Shown here: positions 62,605 to 64,000 of the stretch, one piece after another | How the letters are laid out: every line of letters begins with the position of its first letter | Position numbering within the stretch: position 1 is the stretch's first letter | Source: Pseudoalteromonas rubra | Lineage (GTDB): Bacteria > Pseudomonadota > Gammaproteobacteria > Enterobacterales > Alteromonadaceae | DNA length: 64,000 nucleotides | Direction: 5' to 3' | NCBI RefSeq assembly: GCF_005887115.1 | Contig: NZ_PNCJ01000007.1 | Span: 1 to 64,000 of the forward strand | The notes under the pieces: model-generated | What the model saw: the letters and a program-made list of their open reading frames with translations, nothing else | Told to the model about the DNA's origin: nothing | The model's database searches: none | Position numbers and translations under genes: made by a program

Positions 62605-63699
62605 CTAAAAGTCCAGGTTAATAAACCAGTTTAAATTCACATAATGTGCGTCATCGACATTGAGGTTATCCATCTTCACAGACAAGCCCGCATGCTGAGT
62701 TTTAATCCCCAACTCAAACGCGTCGCTATGTGTTTCATAACCACCAAATAGTGCCCAATTGTCTCCAAAGTGATACGTCAAATTCGCCTGGAAAAAAGTA
62801 TCATCAATAAACTTACGTGCCTTCACTTCGGTAGAGAAATTGTCATTGATGCGATAATCAGCGCCAACATAGTAACGAGCATCACGCTCGAAGGTATACT
62901 CAATTTCCTGATCGTACGCAGAGGTACGTAGCCTCACTGACGGGGTTGTGTCTATACCATCTTCTCTTTCAGTAAATGGAATGTCAGTCGTGAACCCATT
63001 CACAAAGCCGGCACCGGTATATTTCGTTTCGTAGACCAAGTCCTTTCCTGCAGCCCACACTCGTAAATCATCGGTAATTTGCCAATCGATTTCCAGATCG
63101 AGGCTATAACCATCACCTTCCGGATTTTCAGTAGGCGTAAACGATTTGAACAGGATATCTTTTGAGAAGTAATACTCGGCTTCAAGTTTACCTTCTATTT
63201 CATCACCAAAAATGGTGCCATCTACACGAGCATCCTGAAAGTGAGTACTTTTGAAATAAGTAAATTTTGGCGTAACAACCAGTTTCTTATCCAATAGTTC
63301 GAGATCGTAAGATAGGAAAATACCGTTCGTAGTCGCCTGACGGCCCCATAAATAATAACGGTAATTACGCTTTTCGAAAGGTAAGTCGTTCTTCTCGGTG
63401 TGCGTGTAACGCGCAGTATCGGGGTCAAAAGCAAGTAAGTAGTCAAAGCGGCTCTGTGCCCCAATGCCGATGCCCTTGTATTTCACACCTAACTCAAACA
63501 CATTATAAGTAAAGGCGCTGTCACCTTCAGTCAGGGGTTTGTCAAAATCGTCAACAAACGCTTTTACAGGCTGCGCTTCGGTGTATATCTCACTATGAAA
63601 CTGATGAATTAACTGTATCTCATTAGATGCTGAAAATGCTGTCTGAGACAAAGGCATACAACAAAGAGAAAGTAGAGGTGTAATTTTTTTTAATGTCAT
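62605..63699 (-). CDS. Outer-membrane beta-barrel protein of unknown function
   Basis: 364 residues from ATG 63699 with AGAAGT upstream; the frame is open to 63789 but that part spans a terminator. Signal peptide ends near AFSA (about 24). The remainder is a run of amphipathic strands with alternating aromatic residues (KYKGIGIGAQSRFDYLLAF, VVTPKFTYFKS) and the chain ends in NLDF, with the terminal phenylalanine used for barrel assembly. About 14-16 strands can be imagined. Not a recognised porin. Followed directly by the lipoprotein gene. Confidence 0.82.
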   Translation of the reverse strand: MTLKKITPLLSLCCMPLSQTAFSASNEIQLIHQFHSEIYTEAQPVKAFVDDFDKPLTEGDSAFTYNVFELGVKYKGIGIGAQSRFDYLLAFDPDTARYTHTEKNDLPFEKRNYRYYLWGRQATTNGIFLSYDLELLDKKLVVTPKFTYFKSTHFQDARVDGTIFGDEIEGKLEAEYYFSKDILFKSFTPTENPEGDGYSLDLEIDWQITDDLRVWAAGKDLVYETKYTGAGFVNGFTTDIPFTEREDGIDTTPSVRLRTSAYDQEIEYTFERDARYYVGADYRINDNFSTEVKARKFIDDTFFQANLTYHFGDNWALFGGYETHSDAFELGIKTQHAGLSVKMDNLNVDDAHYVNLNWFINLDF

Positions 63700-63715
63700 A
63701 AATTTAACTTCTAAA

Positions 63716-63747
63716 AAAAAGGGGAAAGGTAACCCTTTCCCCTTTTT
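63716..63747 (-). terminator. Strong terminator between the edge gene and the beta-barrel gene
   Basis: AAAAAGGGGAAAGG (63716-63729) pairs perfectly with CCTTTCCCCTTTTT (63734-63747) around TAAC; on the minus strand eight U residues close it. It fills most of the 61-base gap between stop and start, leaving little room for a separate promoter. Confidence 0.92.
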
Positions 63748-63760
63748 AAATTGGCCTATA

Positions 63761-64000
63761 TTAATTGTTCGACTGACCGATAAAATCAATATCTGTATAG
63801 TCGACTATCTCACCAGTCAAATAGTTAACTCGGAAGCCATTCGTGATTTCTTCTACATCACCTACAAACAGTTGCTGAGCAATGTCATTGTTGAGAGTTA
63901 TATTACCACGTAACGGACCAGCTTCATCGATGAGACCAACTCTAAACGCATATCCGTTAAAGTTGTCAATCAAAATCTCAGCCACTCCCAGGTTGTCATT
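63761..64000 (-). CDS. C-terminal part of an unidentified protein (runs off the window)
   Basis: The frame is open from the window edge to the stop at 63761, giving at least 79 residues; no start is needed within the window (the GTG at 63985 is internal in an open frame). The tail is acidic, rich in Asn, Asp and Ile, with no membrane segment: NLGVAEILIDNFNGYAF, then LFVGDVEEITNGF. It looks like beta-rich extracytoplasmic protein but I recognise no family. Being upstream of a beta-barrel and a lipoprotein, it may belong to the same surface system. Confidence 0.65.
   Translation of the reverse strand, partial: NDNLGVAEILIDNFNGYAFRVGLIDEAGPLRGNITLNNDIAQQLFVGDVEEITNGFRVNYLTGEIVDYTDIDFIGQSNN

Overview
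The window reads as chromosomal DNA of a marine gammaproteobacterium of the Alteromonadales, most likely Pseudoalteromonas or a close relative. This is inferred from several features: an Entner-Doudoroff operon (edd-eda-gap) beside glk and a LacI-type regulator; a monomeric NADP isocitrate dehydrogenase; the conserved order rluE-mnmA-hflD-purB-roxA; clpA-clpS-cspD next to infA and aat; FabY; and a small peptide with a leader of the type I recall from this group. There are no rRNA or tRNA genes, no CRISPR array, no transposase and no phage genes. Almost every stretch is a dense, ordinary chromosomal operon.

Layout. 1-9.1 kb: tail of an unidentified gene, a YfcC-type carrier, then glucose catabolism (gap, eda, edd, a LacI regulator, glk) with three copies of one perfect 14-bp palindrome, and a second LacI-type regulator. 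9.1-15.9 kb: a chemoreceptor beside an orphan betaine-type binding protein, a small Cys-patterned peptide with a double-glycine leader, an exported MsrA-thioredoxin-MsrB fusion and an exported M17 aminopeptidase. 16.0-20.0 kb: five overlapping genes for pyroglutamate metabolism (pxpB, pxpC, DUF969, DUF979, pcp). 20.2-25 kb: asnB, pssA, trxB. 24.6-29.4 kb: an N-degron block (aat, bpt, infA, clpA, clpS, cspD). 29.4-37.9 kb: icd, rluE, mnmA, hflD, purB, roxA, a GNAT gene and a DUF4826-like gene. 38.4-49 kb: a self-contained chemosensory operon (short receptor, CheY, STAS, CheA, receptor, CheW, CheW, CheR, CheB, EAL protein). 49-54 kb: lolCDE and a SulP carrier. 54-57 kb: LysR regulator, frmA and frmB for formaldehyde detoxification. 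57-60.5 kb: fabY, a GlxA-like regulator and a GreA/B-like factor. 60.6-64 kb: a lipoprotein, a beta-barrel protein and the end of a third gene, all of unknown function.

How the parts work together. Glk feeds glucose 6-phosphate towards Edd/Eda, and GAPDH takes the triose phosphate; the shared palindrome suggests coordinated control by the LacI regulator beside glk. Aat and Bpt add leucine to protein N-termini, and ClpS hands such proteins to ClpA. Pcp releases pyroglutamate that PxpB/PxpC, with a PxpA that must lie elsewhere, would open to glutamate. LolCDE exports lipoproteins such as the one at 60.7-62.6 kb.

The least explained items are the 64-residue peptide at 12.6 kb, whose four core cysteines sit exactly eight residues apart; the STAS- and EAL-containing chemosensory operon; the pyroglutamate operon without pxpA; and the surface-protein cluster at the right edge. 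All functions are inferred by reading the sequence; no database search was run.
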